Shown here: positions 51,234-60,916 of the stretch, in pieces
Numbering within the stretch: the first letter of the stretch is position 1
How the letters are laid out: each line of letters opens with the position of its first letter
NCBI RefSeq assembly: GCF_000383875.1
Contig: NZ_KB912915.1
Location: forward strand, 62,174-126,173
Direction of reading: 5' to 3'
Source: Caldibacillus debilis DSM 16016
GTDB lineage: Bacteria > Bacillota > Bacilli > Bacillales > Caldibacillaceae
Length of the DNA stretch: 64,000 nt
The notes under the pieces: model-generated
Seen by the model: only the letters and a program-made list of their open reading frames with translations
Database searches by the model: none
Told to the model about the DNA's origin: nothing
Made by a program: the position numbers and the translations under genes

Positions 51234-52769
51234 TCAGAATAGTCCGACCGGTTCCTTGCTGTAAGAAATCAGCATATTTTTCGTTTGCTGATAGTGTTCC
51301 AGCATCATCTTGTGGTTTTCGCGGCCGATGCCGGATTGTTTGTATCCGCCGAATGCCGCGTGCGCCGGATAGAGGTGGTAGCAGTTGACCCAGATGCGCC
51401 CGGCCTGGATCTTCCGCGCGATCTGGTACGCCTCGTGAACGTCCCGCGTCCAGAGGCCGGCGCCCAGTCCGTACAGCGTATCGTTGGCGATCTCGATCAG
51501 TTCCTTTTCGTCCTTGAAGGTGGTGACGGAGACCACGGGACCGAAAATTTCCTCTTGGAAAACGCGCATCTTGTTGTGGCCCTTCAGAACGGTGGGCTGA
51601 ATGTAGTATCCGTCCGGGTACTGCGGATTGTGGTAGGGCCCGCCGCCAGTCAGCACTTCGGCCCCTTCCTTTTTGCCGATGTCGATGTAGCTGAGGATTT
51701 TCTCATACTGATCTTTGGAAGCCTGGGCGCCCATCATCGTTTCGGGATGGAGGGGATCGCCCATCTTGATCTTCCGGACGCGCTCCAACGCCCTTTCGAT
51801 GAATTCATCATAGATCGATTCCTGGATCAGGGCGCGGGAAGGACAGGTGCAGACTTCCCCTTGATTCAAGGCGAACAGCGTAAATCCTTCCAGGGCCTTT
51901 TCCAGGAAGGCGTCATCTTTCCGCATCACGCTTTCGGTGAAAATGTTGGGCGATTTTCCACCCAGTTCGAGGGTCACGGGCGTAATGTTCTCGGAAGCGA
52001 ACTGCATGATCAGCCGGCCCGTCGTGGTTTCACCCGTAAAGGCAACTTTTCCTACCCTGGGCGAGGTCGCCAGGGGCTGCCCCGCTTCGGGACCAAAGCC
52101 GTTGACGATGTTCAATACTCCCGGAGGAAGCAGGTCCCCCACCAATTCGGCAAACAGCATGATGGTGGCCGGTGTCTGTTCCGCCGGTTTCAGGACGACG
52201 CAGTTTCCTGCCGCAAGGGCGGGGGCCAGTTTCCAGGCAGCCATCAGGAGGGGGAAATTCCAAGGAATGATCTGCCCCACCACGCCGATGGGCTCTTTGA
52301 TGTGCATCGACAAGGTTTGGGCGTCAATCTCGGACACCGATCCTTCTTCGCCGCGAATCACTCCGGCAAAATAGCGGAAATGATCGATCGCCAGGGGCAG
52401 GTCGGCAGCCAGCGTTTCGCGGATCGGCTTCCCGTTGTCCCAAGTCTCTGAGAGGGCCAGTTTTTCCAGGTTTTCTTCCAGCCGGTCGGCGATTTTCAGC
52501 AAGATGCGGCTGCGCTCCGCGACGGAGGTATTTCCCCATTTTTCCTTGGCCTGATGAGCCTTATCCAGGGCGAGTTCAATGTCTTCCCTTTGGGAACGGG
52601 CCACCTTGGTAAACACCCGCCCGTTCACCGGAGACGGATTCTCGAAATATTCCCCGTTTACCGGGGGCACCCACTCGCCGCCGATGAAATTGTCATATTT
52701 CTCCTTGTACTGAACGGGGCTTTCCGGCGTGTTCGGCGCCGGATAAGATGCCGACACTTGTTGGGTCAT
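51234..52769 (-). CDS. NAD-dependent aldehyde dehydrogenase (AldA/ExaC type)
   Basis: 511 residues from the ATG at 52769 (AAGGAGG, 9 nt). Catalytic Cys in [14 protein letters not shown], catalytic Glu in [15 protein letters not shown]-binding [20 protein letters not shown] and [15 protein letters not shown]. The length, the CTCPSR motif and the DUF779 partner point to acetaldehyde dehydrogenases of the ExaC/AldA type. The gene follows a sigma-54 promoter and faces an AcoR-type activator. Confidence 0.95.
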   Translation of the reverse strand: MTQQVSASYPAPNTPESPVQYKEKYDNFIGGEWVPPVNGEYFENPSPVNGRVFTKVARSQREDIELALDKAHQAKEKWGNTSVAERSRILLKIADRLEENLEKLALSETWDNGKPIRETLAADLPLAIDHFRYFAGVIRGEEGSVSEIDAQTLSMHIKEPIGVVGQIIPWNFPLLMAAWKLAPALAAGNCVVLKPAEQTPATIMLFAELVGDLLPPGVLNIVNGFGPEAGQPLATSPRVGKVAFTGETTTGRLIMQFASENITPVTLELGGKSPNIFTESVMRKDDAFLEKALEGFTLFALNQGEVCTCPSRALIQESIYDEFIERALERVRKIKMGDPLHPETMMGAQASKDQYEKILSYIDIGKKEGAEVLTGGGPYHNPQYPDGYYIQPTVLKGHNKMRVFQEEIFGPVVSVTTFKDEKELIEIANDTLYGLGAGLWTRDVHEAYQIARKIQAGRIWVNCYHLYPAHAAFGGYKQSGIGRENHKMMLEHYQQTKNMLISYSKEPVGLF

Positions 52770-53017
52770 AAGGTCATTCCTCCTTCTTACGATATGGATT
52801 TTTTGCTGATTCAACCCGAATGTGCTTCCCATCTCCCGTGCGGTAATGAAGAAGCCTTTTCCGTCCCGGTCCCGGCGCCCGACGGAACCAAGCGGAACCC
52901 GATGATATCGCTTTCAATATCCTCCGGCCTTTCTCCGCTTCCCTGCTACGTCATTTCCCCTCACCCCGCATGGTTCTTCTCAGGTTTTCCGTCTTTCGCC
53001 TTCCGCCTTTTTGTTAA

Positions 53018-53033
53018 TGCAAAGTTCATGCCA
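53018..53033 (-). promoter_or_regulatory. Sigma-54 promoter of the aldehyde-dehydrogenase operon
   Basis: TGGCATGAACTTTGCA on the minus strand fits TGGCAYRNNNNTTGCW at every fixed position. Transcription should start near 53006, giving a leader of about 240 nt. Confidence 0.85.
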
Positions 53034-53099
53034 AATCTCTTCAAAAGGCCGTGGCGCAGTCAGGTCGCGGCCTTCAACCCGGTTGAAGCCGCCCGATTT

Positions 53100-53160
53100 T
53101 GTTCCATTGAACACCCTTTTGGAACAGTGATTGTTCCATCGGCACAAAGGATGGAACAAT
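53100..53160. promoter_or_regulatory. Enhancer sites for the AcoR-type activator
   Basis: Three TGTTCC/GGAACA elements: dyad TGTTC-CATT-GAACA (53100-53113), dyad GGAACA-GTGAT-TGTTCC (53121-53137) and half site TGGAACAAT (53152-53160). They lie 70-140 bp upstream of the sigma-54 promoter and just before the activator's own promoter. Confidence 0.75.
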
Positions 53161-53167
53161 CGGATGA

Positions 53168-53196
53168 TTTTGTAAATTCAATTCCTTTGGTATAAT
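53168..53196 (+). promoter_or_regulatory. Promoter of the AcoR-type activator
   Basis: TATAAT at 53191-53196 with a weak -35 (TTTTGT, 53168-53173) at 17 bp. It touches the last enhancer half site. Confidence 0.55.
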
Positions 53197-53274
53197 TTGA
53201 TATAAATAAATAATATAGAACAGATAGTAAATATAGACTAATTTGAAAAATAGATCCGGAAAGGAGGAATGACC

Positions 53275-55224
53275 GTGGAGATCCTGGAATCGCCCCAGGT
53301 GCTGTCCGCTTCCCATCAACGCAGCAGGCAATTCGGCGTCGACCCGGATCATGTGGTAAACGATATCTTGAGCGGCGGTGAACTGCGCGACCGCCAGTCC
53401 CGGCTGCGCCCGCTGCTTTCCGCTGCGGAAACGGTGCTGAAACCGCTCTGGAAGTTCCTGGAGAAACGGTCTTTCATGGTGCTGCTCTCCGACGCGGACG
53501 GCTACATCCTGTCCTCCTGGGGAAAGTCGCCGTTCACGGAACGGGCCAAAATGGTGCAGCTCAGCACCGGCGCCAACTGGCACGAACGGGTGAAGGGAAC
53601 GAACGCGATCGGGACGGCGCTGATGGAACGGAAACCGGTCAGTATCGTCGGCAGCCAACACTTCTGCTACGAAAACCATTTTCTCACCTGTTACGCGGCG
53701 CCCCTTTACACGTCAACCGGCGAACTGATCGGCGTCCTGGACATCAGCGGAGAGGTTCATGCGCACCATCCCCATACCCTGGGCATGGTGACGGCGGCGG
53801 CGATGGCTTGCCAATCCCGCCTGCTTTTGGAGGAATCGCGGCGGGAACTGACCCTTGTCCTCCATGCAGCCGATGCGATCATGCAAACCTGCGCGCAGCC
53901 GCTTCTGTCGGTGGACGGCGAAGGAAAGATCATGCGCCTGAACCAGGCGGCCGAGGCCCTGTTTCACGTCCAGGCCAGCCGGTGCGTCGGCCAGCCCCTC
54001 GAGATGCTTTTCGGCAAGCACGGTGCCGCAAGGATCCTTTCCCTGAAAAACGGCGACATCACCGAACTCCGGTTGGAGGAATCCGCCCGTTCCGGCGTCC
54101 CGGACACGTGGATCGTTCGCGCCGTGAAGGACGAGCGCAAACATCCGTTCTGCACCATCCTCTCCCCCATGCCGGCACCATCCGGGCCTTCAGCCGGTGA
54201 CGGCCGGACGAGCGACGCCGGCAAAAAGGATGAAGCTCGTTCCGCGCCTCAGAGGATCATCGCCTCCTGCCCCAAGGTCAAGCAAGTTTTCGCCTTACTC
54301 CGCCATATCGCCAAATCGAATGCCACCGTTTTAATCCGGGGGGAAACGGGCACGGGAAAAGAGATCGCCGCAAGGGAACTGCACCGGCAAAGCGGACGGA
54401 AAGGACCGTTTGTAGTGGTGAATTGCGGCGCCATCCCGGAATCCCTCATCGAATCGGAACTCTTCGGATACGAAAAAGGCGCCTTTACCGGCGCCCAGCA
54501 GAAGGGACAAATGGGCAAATTTGAAGCGGCCAATCAGGGCACCCTGTTTCTCGACGAGATCGGCGAACTTCCCTTGGCTTCCCAGGCCGTTCTGCTCCGG
54601 GTGCTGGAAGAAAAGCGGGTCACGCGCATCGGTTCCCACGTATCGAAACCGGTGGATGTGCGGATTGTGGCCGCCACAAACCGGGATCTGTATCAAGAGG
54701 TTGTGCAAAAGCGTTTTCGCGCCGATCTGTACTTCAGGCTGAATGAAATGGAGATCGTTCTTCCGCCCTTGCGGGAACGGACCGATCTGGACGAACTCAT
54801 CCGCCACTTTTTGCATGAGATCACGGCCGAACTGAATATTCCGCCCCTGTCCATCGCCCCGGAGGCCATGCATCTGTTGAGACAGTATCAATGGCCGGGA
54901 AACATCCGGCAATTGCGGCACGTCATCCGCCAGGCCGTCTTCCGGGCCCATTTTGTCAAGGGAAAGGATGACGTCGGCCCGGGCGATCTCCAGCTGCCCG
55001 ATGACGAGTTGATTGAAAGCGATTCCATCCGGGAGAACCCCCTTCCGGAAAAACCGGGCCGGACATCCGGGGATGAAGAATCGCGGATCGCCCTCGCCCT
55101 CCGCGAAGCCGGGGGCAACGTTTCGCAGGCAGCCCGGTACCTCAAGATGGGCCGCACCACCCTGTACCGGAAATTGAAACAGTACCCCCGGCTGGCCGCC
55201 ATCCGCAAGGAAAAAAACGAATAA
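53275..55224 (+). CDS. Sigma-54-dependent activator, AcoR-like
   Basis: 649 residues from a GTG at 53275, with AGGAGG 7 nt upstream; an ATG two codons earlier is too close to the site. Order: GAF-type sensor (about 60-210), a PAS-like region (about 210-300), AAA+ domain (about 330-560) with Walker A GETGTGKE and the sigma-54 contact loop GAFTGA in SELFGYEKGAFTGAQQKGQM, then a Fis-type helix-turn-helix (ALREAGGNVSQAARYLKMGR). Same plan as AcoR, activator of acetoin genes. Divergent from the aldehyde-dehydrogenase operon with enhancer dyads between, so that operon is its likely target. The inducer could be acetoin, an alcohol or an aldehyde. Confidence 0.94.
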   Translation: MEILESPQVLSASHQRSRQFGVDPDHVVNDILSGGELRDRQSRLRPLLSAAETVLKPLWKFLEKRSFMVLLSDADGYILSSWGKSPFTERAKMVQLSTGANWHERVKGTNAIGTALMERKPVSIVGSQHFCYENHFLTCYAAPLYTSTGELIGVLDISGEVHAHHPHTLGMVTAAAMACQSRLLLEESRRELTLVLHAADAIMQTCAQPLLSVDGEGKIMRLNQAAEALFHVQASRCVGQPLEMLFGKHGAARILSLKNGDITELRLEESARSGVPDTWIVRAVKDERKHPFCTILSPMPAPSGPSAGDGRTSDAGKKDEARSAPQRIIASCPKVKQVFALLRHIAKSNATVLIRGETGTGKEIAARELHRQSGRKGPFVVVNCGAIPESLIESELFGYEKGAFTGAQQKGQMGKFEAANQGTLFLDEIGELPLASQAVLLRVLEEKRVTRIGSHVSKPVDVRIVAATNRDLYQEVVQKRFRADLYFRLNEMEIVLPPLRERTDLDELIRHFLHEITAELNIPPLSIAPEAMHLLRQYQWPGNIRQLRHVIRQAVFRAHFVKGKDDVGPGDLQLPDDELIESDSIRENPLPEKPGRTSGDEESRIALALREAGGNVSQAARYLKMGRTTLYRKLKQYPRLAAIRKEKNE

Positions 55225-55292
55225 TCGCCCGGAGCCCTCGCAAAAGGAATTGACCGGTAAACAAGGGCAAGGAAAAAAGAATAACCGCCCCG
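55206..55292. repeat. Direct repeat pair, about 22 bp, period 60-62 bp
   Basis: CAAGGAAAAAAACGAATAAT at 55206 recurs as CAAGGAAAAAAGAATAACCG at 55268 with an indel and few changes. The first copy includes the stop codon of the activator gene. Confidence 0.6.
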
Positions 55293-55300
55293 ATGAGAAG

Positions 55301-55328
55301 GCCCGTGCCGCGTCGGCACGGGCTTTTT
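55301..55328 (+). terminator. Terminator of the AcoR-type gene
   Basis: GCCCGTGCCG and CGGCACGGGC form the stem around CGT, with TTTTT after it. Confidence 0.92.
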
Positions 55329-55758
55329 GCCGATTTCAACAGATTTCGTCCGAATTTTCGCTGCTGCCGGTGCAAGGGGAAGATCGTCCCATCCTTTTTT
55401 GTCTTCCCCTTCATTGATCTTTTGCCCGTTTTGCCGGCCCTTTGTCCGTCGAGGAAATCTCTCCCTTTTCGGTCAGAGAATATTCTGCGGCCGGGAACCA
55501 TCGGGAAATACCCGCGGGGGGCGGGTTTTTCGCCCGGGCCGGTCATCCGTCCGGCGGTTGGCGAATGGGGCATTGTCAAAGGCATAAACGGGAACCGGGA
55601 AAACAGAACGGGGCCGGTGCAGTGGCCATTCAGCCGGATTGACACCACAGCACGGATTTCCCCGGAGAAGTCGCTTTGGTTGCCCGGCATCGGATAAATG
55701 GAGTAAGATAGTTCTAACACCGAATGAACGAACGGCAAGTCGAAGGAGGAGCCAAGTG
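55329..55758. other. Gene-free spacer
   Basis: No gene seen before the LLM-class enzyme. No clear promoter was fixed. Confidence 0.4.
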
Positions 55759-56802
55759 ATGGAAATCGGCATTTACACATTCGGAGAACGGACGGTGGAC
55801 CCGGAAACCGGCCAATTGATCAGCCCGGAGGAACGGCTGCGGCGCCTGATGGAAGAAATTGAACTGGCCGATCAAGTCGGGCTGGATGTATTCGGCATCG
55901 GCGAACATCATCGGCCCGACTACACCGTTTCGGCCCCGGCGGTAGTGCTTGCCGCCGCCGGCGCCCGCACGAAACGCATCCGGTTGACCAGCGCGGTCAA
56001 CGTCCTGAGCTCCGACGATCCGGTCCGGGTATTCCAGCAGTTTGCCACCCTGGACCTGCTCACCCAAGGCCGCGCCGAAATCATGGTCGGCCGCGGTTCC
56101 TTTATCGAATCCTTTCCCCTTTTCGGTTATGACCTGAAGGATTATGACGAACTGTTTGAAGAAAAGCTCGATCTGTTGCTCAAGCTGCGGGAATCCGAAA
56201 AGGTCACATGGTCGGGGAAGCATCGGCCGCCGCTCGACAATCGCGGCGTCTATCCCCGGCCCCTGCAAAACCCGCTTCCCGTGTGGGTGGCTGTAGGCGG
56301 AACTCCGGAATCGGCCATCCGGGCGGGCATGCTCGGCCTGCCGATGGCGCTGGGCATCATCGGCGGCCTGCCCGAGCGTTTTGCTCCCTTCGCCCGATTG
56401 CATCGTGAGGCTGCGCAAAAGGCCGGCCATAAACCGCCGCGCCTAAGCATCAATTCCCATGGTTTTCTCGCCGATTCGTCCCGGGAAGCGGCCGACACCG
56501 CCTATCCCGCGTTCAAAACGATGATGGACCGGCTGGGGCGGGAACGGGGCTGGCCGCCCATGACCCGGGAGCAGTTCGAGTTTTCCCTTTCCTTGCGGGG
56601 CGCCAATTTTGTCGGCAGCCCCGAGCAAGTGATCGAAAAAATCTTGTTCCAGCATGAGATTTTCGGCCACGACCGCTTCCTTTTGCAGTTGACCGTCGGC
56701 ACGCTGCCGCACAAAAAAGTGCTGCACGCCATCGAACTGCTGGGGACTAAAGTGGCGCCGGCCGTCAAGCGGGAAATTGCCCGGGCAAACCGCAAATCAT
56801 AA
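55759..56802 (+). CDS. LLM-class flavin-dependent oxidoreductase
   Basis: 347 residues from the ATG at 55759 (AAGGAGG upstream; a GTG one codon earlier is also possible). Luciferase-like monooxygenase fold: [20 protein letters not shown], then [40 protein letters not shown] and [20 protein letters not shown]. It uses FMN; the natural substrate is unknown. The subfamily opening [18 protein letters not shown] is typical of the group 2 luciferase-like proteins in Firmicutes. Apparently monocistronic. Confidence 0.93.
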   Translation: MEIGIYTFGERTVDPETGQLISPEERLRRLMEEIELADQVGLDVFGIGEHHRPDYTVSAPAVVLAAAGARTKRIRLTSAVNVLSSDDPVRVFQQFATLDLLTQGRAEIMVGRGSFIESFPLFGYDLKDYDELFEEKLDLLLKLRESEKVTWSGKHRPPLDNRGVYPRPLQNPLPVWVAVGGTPESAIRAGMLGLPMALGIIGGLPERFAPFARLHREAAQKAGHKPPRLSINSHGFLADSSREAADTAYPAFKTMMDRLGRERGWPPMTREQFEFSLSLRGANFVGSPEQVIEKILFQHEIFGHDRFLLQLTVGTLPHKKVLHAIELLGTKVAPAVKREIARANRKS

Positions 56803-56867
56803 CCGGTTTCCGCAAAAAGGAGCGGATTGAGAGGAAAAAGGTTCCGAGCGGGCTTCGGGATGCCCGG

Positions 56868-57248
56868 TCAATTTAAGCGGTGGACCATTTCGTACTTGTT
56901 TCCGCACGGATCTTCAAAATAAACCGCATAGTATGTCGGGCTGATCGGAAACAGCCGGGGGCCGCTGTTGATGACGCCCCCATACCGGACCACAAGCTCC
57001 GCAATCCGGTCCACTTCCTCCCGGTCATGGGCCCAAAACCCGATCAGATTTTCGTTCGGCTCATGGCCGGGATCTTCCGTAATGGCAAAGTACGGAACAC
57101 TCGGAAGTTCTCCCTCCGCGGCAAACACTTTCCATTTTTCCGAATGGAAAGTGCGGGTAAAACCCAACGCGGGGAGCAGGTTTTCATAAAAGATACGGAC
57201 TTGTTCCCAGGATTTCACTCGCAAATCGATATGACTGAATCGATTCAT
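56868..57248 (-). CDS. VOC/glyoxalase-family protein
   Basis: 126 residues from the ATG at 57248 (GGAGGCGGGGCG). RFSHIDLRVKSWEQVRIFYE opens the domain; FAITEDPGHEPNENLIGFWA and YYAVYFEDPCGNKYEMVHRL close the two halves, with metal-type His and Glu. The start overlaps the stop of the AHSA1 gene (ATGA), so the two are translated together. Possibly a binding or resistance protein; function not inferred. Confidence 0.9.
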   Translation of the reverse strand: MNRFSHIDLRVKSWEQVRIFYENLLPALGFTRTFHSEKWKVFAAEGELPSVPYFAITEDPGHEPNENLIGFWAHDREEVDRIAELVVRYGGVINSGPRLFPISPTYYAVYFEDPCGNKYEMVHRLN

Positions 57249-57856
57249 CGCCCCGCCTCCAAATGATTTTTGATTTGCTTCAGCTTCTCCGCCCAGAAAC
57301 GTCGCATCAATTCCCTGACATAGACATCTTCCAGCATTTCCTGATGGATGCCGACGGTCGTTTTGCCCGAAGCAACGGACAGCAATAACAATTGCAGCCG
57401 GGAGGGTTTTTCCCATTCCGGGAGCTTCCATCTCATGCGGAGCTTTTGATTCGGCAAAACCACCGTAAGTTTTCCGGTGATGCCTTCCGCAGATTGGAAT
57501 TCGTATCCCTTTTGCAGCCGGAACCCGGAGACGTCCCCGAGCCATAAGGGCAAGCCCTGCGGCGAAGTCAGGAAGCCCCAAACCTCTTCCTTCTCCACCG
57601 CGACCGTCTTTCGGACGCCGATTTGAACGCCCGCGTCTTTGGTGACGCCGACGGGAATCCGGCCCAGAAGCTGACCGTACATGACAGCCAGCCATTCCGC
57701 CCATTCGTCCGTCACCTGAAAATATTCGCCGATATGCGCCTTGATCTCCTCGCGGGACCAGGAGGGATCCACCGCCTGCTGCAAGGCCGCGACCCACTCT
57801 TCCCAGGTGATTCCCGTCGCATCCCGGACCGCCTGCCGAAAAACGGAACCTGGCAT
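57245..57856 (-). CDS. DUF4287 plus AHSA1/SRPBCC domain protein
   Basis: 203 residues from the ATG at 57856 (GGGGAGG, 7 nt). The N-terminal ~75 residues fit DUF4287: TGITWEEWVAALQQAVDPSW, EEIKAHIGEYFQVTDEWAEW and YGQLLGRIPVG. The C-terminal SRPBCC domain has VRKTVAVEKEEVWGFLTSPQ, LTVVLPNQKLRMRWKLPEWE and the final helix MRRFWAEKLKQIKNHLE. Such proteins bind hydrophobic ligands. First gene of a pair with the VOC protein. Confidence 0.87.
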   Translation of the reverse strand: MPGSVFRQAVRDATGITWEEWVAALQQAVDPSWSREEIKAHIGEYFQVTDEWAEWLAVMYGQLLGRIPVGVTKDAGVQIGVRKTVAVEKEEVWGFLTSPQGLPLWLGDVSGFRLQKGYEFQSAEGITGKLTVVLPNQKLRMRWKLPEWEKPSRLQLLLLSVASGKTTVGIHQEMLEDVYVRELMRRFWAEKLKQIKNHLEAGR

Positions 57857-58183
57857 CTTCATTCCTCCCCATCGATCAGCGGATAAAGAAAACACGACCG
57901 CATCATTTTGGCGGCATCCTGACCGGTGAGGAGGATGCGCGGCACCGTGCCTTCGCACCCATGCAAAAGCGCGCCGGATGAAGCCGTTCAATTGCCCGAA
58001 AAACGGAACGCCGCAGGGTTTGTCCCTGCGGCTGTCCGGATCATGACGGGGCTCTCCCCCCTCCTAACCGGAACAGCCGAACGGGGCAAGCCTTTTCCTC
58101 CGAGCGGACAAAGGGAACGGATAGGCATCATCTCCGCCACCCGCGGTTCTGCCTGACGGATTAAGACTGGTGCAACCCCAAGG
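57857..58183. other. Gene-free spacer
   Basis: No gene seen. Confidence 0.4.
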
Positions 58184-58345
58184 GACAAAGGAGCCCGACG
58201 GGAATCTACCGCTGGGAAAAAAACATATGCCACCATTGATTTCTAGAAAAAACCCTCTATAGGAATCCTCATTCGCTGAATGAAAAGCATATGCCGGCAT
58301 TGATTTCTGACAAAGGAGCCCTGACGGGAATCCTCATCCCCTCAT
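58184..58345. repeat. Tandem repeat of about 64 bp, two and a half copies
   Basis: GACAAAGGAGCCCGACGGGA at 58184 recurs at 58309 with one insertion; GGAATC marks fall at 58201, 58262 and 58327; CATATGCC--CATTGATTTCT occurs at 58224 and 58288. Units are 61-65 bp long. This is the locus where most of the unit is conserved, so it shows what the other 64-bp pairs may have looked like when young. Confidence 0.85.
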
Positions 58346-59087
58346 CAACCGGATCAGGATCATTGGAAATGGACCCGTTGCCTCACGTTTCGGGATGGCT
58401 GCCGCCAAATCGGCGGCTTACTGCCATAGTTTCAGGATATCCGTCCCGTTTCCCCCCCCCACCTCTCTAATAGGATTCGGCAGATGTTGAACCCCTTCCG
58501 CAGAAAGGTTCATGGGATGGTTGTCTACATTCTAACAGAAAATTTCGAATAGGGCATCTCTTTTTTTGCCTGCTTGCTTCCCAATTCCGCGAACTTGACC
58601 CCGGCACCTGTCCTCCGGTTTTCAAAGAGGGGGAAAAGAAGGCGAGGTCCGGCCGCCACGAATGGCCATGATTTGCTTATATATTCGTTGATCCGGCCCA
58701 AAAATGTTTTCATCAACTGAACGGCGGCAGACAAGCGAAAGGCTGAAAAAAGCGGACGGGCCGGGAAGAACGGATGAAGGCATCGCCTCGGCTGCAACAG
58801 GCGGGACAAAATCGAAGGATCGGTCATTTTCGTTTGCAGGCATTACGTTTTCGGGCAGCGCAGGCATAAAATTTGATTTGCGCATCTGATGCCATTATAA
58901 TGGTGGGCAAGATGACCCAAACCCGTAAAAGTCATTCCTCCCATACGGTCCATCCCAAAAAATCCGCACGTTTAACAGGCGTTTTTCAGCCGTTTCGGCC
59001 GTGTTCATTTCGCGGATGATGATTTTTTGGAACCCGCCTCCGGATATGATTCCATTTAAAAAACTTCAGAAAGAAGGGGAAATGTCT
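58346..59087. other. Gene-free region before the SDR gene
   Basis: Contains a run of nine C at 58452-58460 and short overlapping open frames without start signals. No promoter for the SDR gene was fixed. Confidence 0.4.
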
Positions 59088-59951
59088 ATGTCCATTGCGG
59101 TTACTGGCGCTACCGGCCAACTCGGGGGACTTGTGATCCGGCATTTGCTCAAAAAAGTTCCCGCCAGTGAAATCATTGCCGTCGTCCGTGACGTTGAAAA
59201 AGCCTCCGCCCTTGCCGGGCAAGGCGTGGAAGTCCGTCAAGGCGATTACAATCATCCGGAATCCCTTCAAAAGGCTTTTGCCGGCGTCTCCAAGCTGCTC
59301 TTTATCTCGAGCCCGGACGCGGACGATACGCTCCGCATCGTCCAACATGCCAATGTCGTAAAAGCGGCCAGGGATGCTGGGGTAAAACATATCGCCTACA
59401 CCGGGTATGCCTTCGCCGAAGAGGCAAAACTGCCCCTTGCGCACGTCCATTTGGCGACGGAACATGCCATTCGCACGACCAATATCCCCTATACTTTCCT
59501 GCGCAACGCCTTGTATACGGAACTTTTTGTGAATGAGGGGCTGCGCACCTCCGCAGAATCCGGAACCCTCATTACGAATGCGGGAAGCGGCATCGTCAAC
59601 TCAGCAACCCGCCATGATCTTGCCTTGGCCGCCGCCACCGTCCTGACAGAGGAAGGACATGAAAACAAGACGTACAACCTGGTTTCCAATCAGCCTTGGA
59701 CATTCGACGATCTGGCCCGAATCCTCTCCGAGGTATCCGGCAAAAAGGTCGTGCATCAGTCCGTCTCATTTGAAGAAGAGAAAACTATCCTCATCAAAGC
59801 CGGCGTCCCGGAACCGTTTGCCGAACTTACGGCGGTGATCTACGACGCGGTTGCCAAAGGCGAAACGTCCAAAACGTCGGATGACCTGCAAAAACTGATC
59901 GGAACCCTGACCCCTTTGAAAGAAACGGTAAAACAAGCCTTGAATATTTAA
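59088..59951 (+). CDS. NAD(P)-binding oxidoreductase, QorB/NmrA-like
   Basis: 287 residues from the ATG at 59088 (AAGGGG, 8 nt; another ATG two codons earlier is too close). Rossmann motif VTGATGQLGGLVIRHLL at the start; VKHIAYTGYAFAEEAKLPLA and NIPYTFLRNALYTELFVNEG follow, as in atypical short-chain dehydrogenases such as quinone reductase QorB (YtfG). The usual catalytic YxxxK is absent, as in that group. Terminator follows. Its regulator is not evident. Confidence 0.92.
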   Translation: MSIAVTGATGQLGGLVIRHLLKKVPASEIIAVVRDVEKASALAGQGVEVRQGDYNHPESLQKAFAGVSKLLFISSPDADDTLRIVQHANVVKAARDAGVKHIAYTGYAFAEEAKLPLAHVHLATEHAIRTTNIPYTFLRNALYTELFVNEGLRTSAESGTLITNAGSGIVNSATRHDLALAAATVLTEEGHENKTYNLVSNQPWTFDDLARILSEVSGKKVVHQSVSFEEEKTILIKAGVPEPFAELTAVIYDAVAKGETSKTSDDLQKLIGTLTPLKETVKQALNI

Positions 59952-59978
59952 TGCCCATTGACATCAAGCGAAAAAAAA

Positions 59979-60015
59979 AACAGGCCGCCAGAAGCAAATG
60001 CGTGGCCTGTTTTTA
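59979..60015 (+). terminator. Terminator of the QorB-like gene
   Basis: ACAGGCCGC and GTGGCCTGT pair around a 13-nt loop, then TTTTTATG. Confidence 0.85.
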
Positions 60016-60776
60016 TGTTGTTCCCGAAAAGACAAACAGCCTAAGACCTGCACCCATATAGGGATTCAGGCAACCTCATTTCCTTGGCAAACGTCGGCGG
60101 TTTGGAAAACAAATCTGTCGGTGCGCGGCCTCCCTGCGGATTTGGAAAATGGGCACAAGGAAACGGTCCGGTAATGGCCGAAGAAGATTGTCATTCCATC
60201 ATTTTAATAATCTTGCACGTTTTCCTTTTGCTCCCGCTCCGCCCTATTTTTCGGATTTTTACTTGGACGATAACGGCGGAATGCCCGATAACGTTATTGC
60301 TTTCGCGAGCGGCCGGGGCCGTCCGCCCCGGATCGGCATCCTCCCGCCGTCTTCGCCGGGGGAAAAACTTTTGAAGACAGTCCCGCATGGCAAACCCTCG
60401 CCATCACCCCGGTTGCCCCTCCGATCCCGCTATCCTCCTCCGTTGCCGGCCCCCTTTATCCGTCGGGATCGGAAAGACAGCAATCGACAAGAAATTCCGA
60501 TCCCCGCTTTATGGTATGATCGGATCGGGAAAGCCCCGGCAGCTCCCGCGGCGATAGGGCTTGGCGCCCGGGGCCCCGCTTCTTCGCTTCCGCCCACGTC
60601 CCGGAACTCTGACGGAAAAGGAGGGAAATGGAACAGGAACGGATCTTCGGCGCGGGCGGCGCGGCGGAAACCGGGAATGAGCGGCGGCTCGGATCGCCGG
60701 CCATCATGAACTAAGGGACAAGACGACGGAACTCCCCGACGCACCGCATTTCGTTTTCCGCTCTAAAAAAGACGGT
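60016..60776. other. Gene-free region
   Basis: Overlapping open frames on both strands, some over 100 codons, arise from the high G+C content. None has a start signal or looks like protein. Confidence 0.45.
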
Positions 60777-60870
60777 CCCTGGCGGACCTTCCCTCGATGT
60801 TACCGTCTGACCCCGGTGGTGTAATAGGGCGGGATTTTACCCCCTGGCGGACTTTCCCTCGATGTTACCG
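60777..60870. repeat. Direct repeat pair, 29 bp, period 65 bp
   Basis: CCCTGGCGGACCTTCCCTCG (then ATGTTACCG) at 60777 recurs at 60842 with one substitution. The 36-bp spacer is not repeated. Confidence 0.95.
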
Positions 60871-60916
60871 GGGAGATTGTCTATTGTCCCAAACTTGGCC
60901 CGATCCCGCGATCCGG

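Noticed and set aside
51285-52451. 388-codon open frame opposite the aldehyde dehydrogenase gene
   Set aside because: Antisense shadow of a conserved enzyme in G+C-rich DNA; no start signal and no recognisable protein features.
58452-58460. Run of nine C as a phase-variation tract
   Set aside because: It lies in no reading frame or promoter that I can identify.
60149-60709. 186-codon open frame
   Set aside because: Composition is Arg/Pro/Ser-rich, there is no start signal, and a competing frame is open on the other strand.
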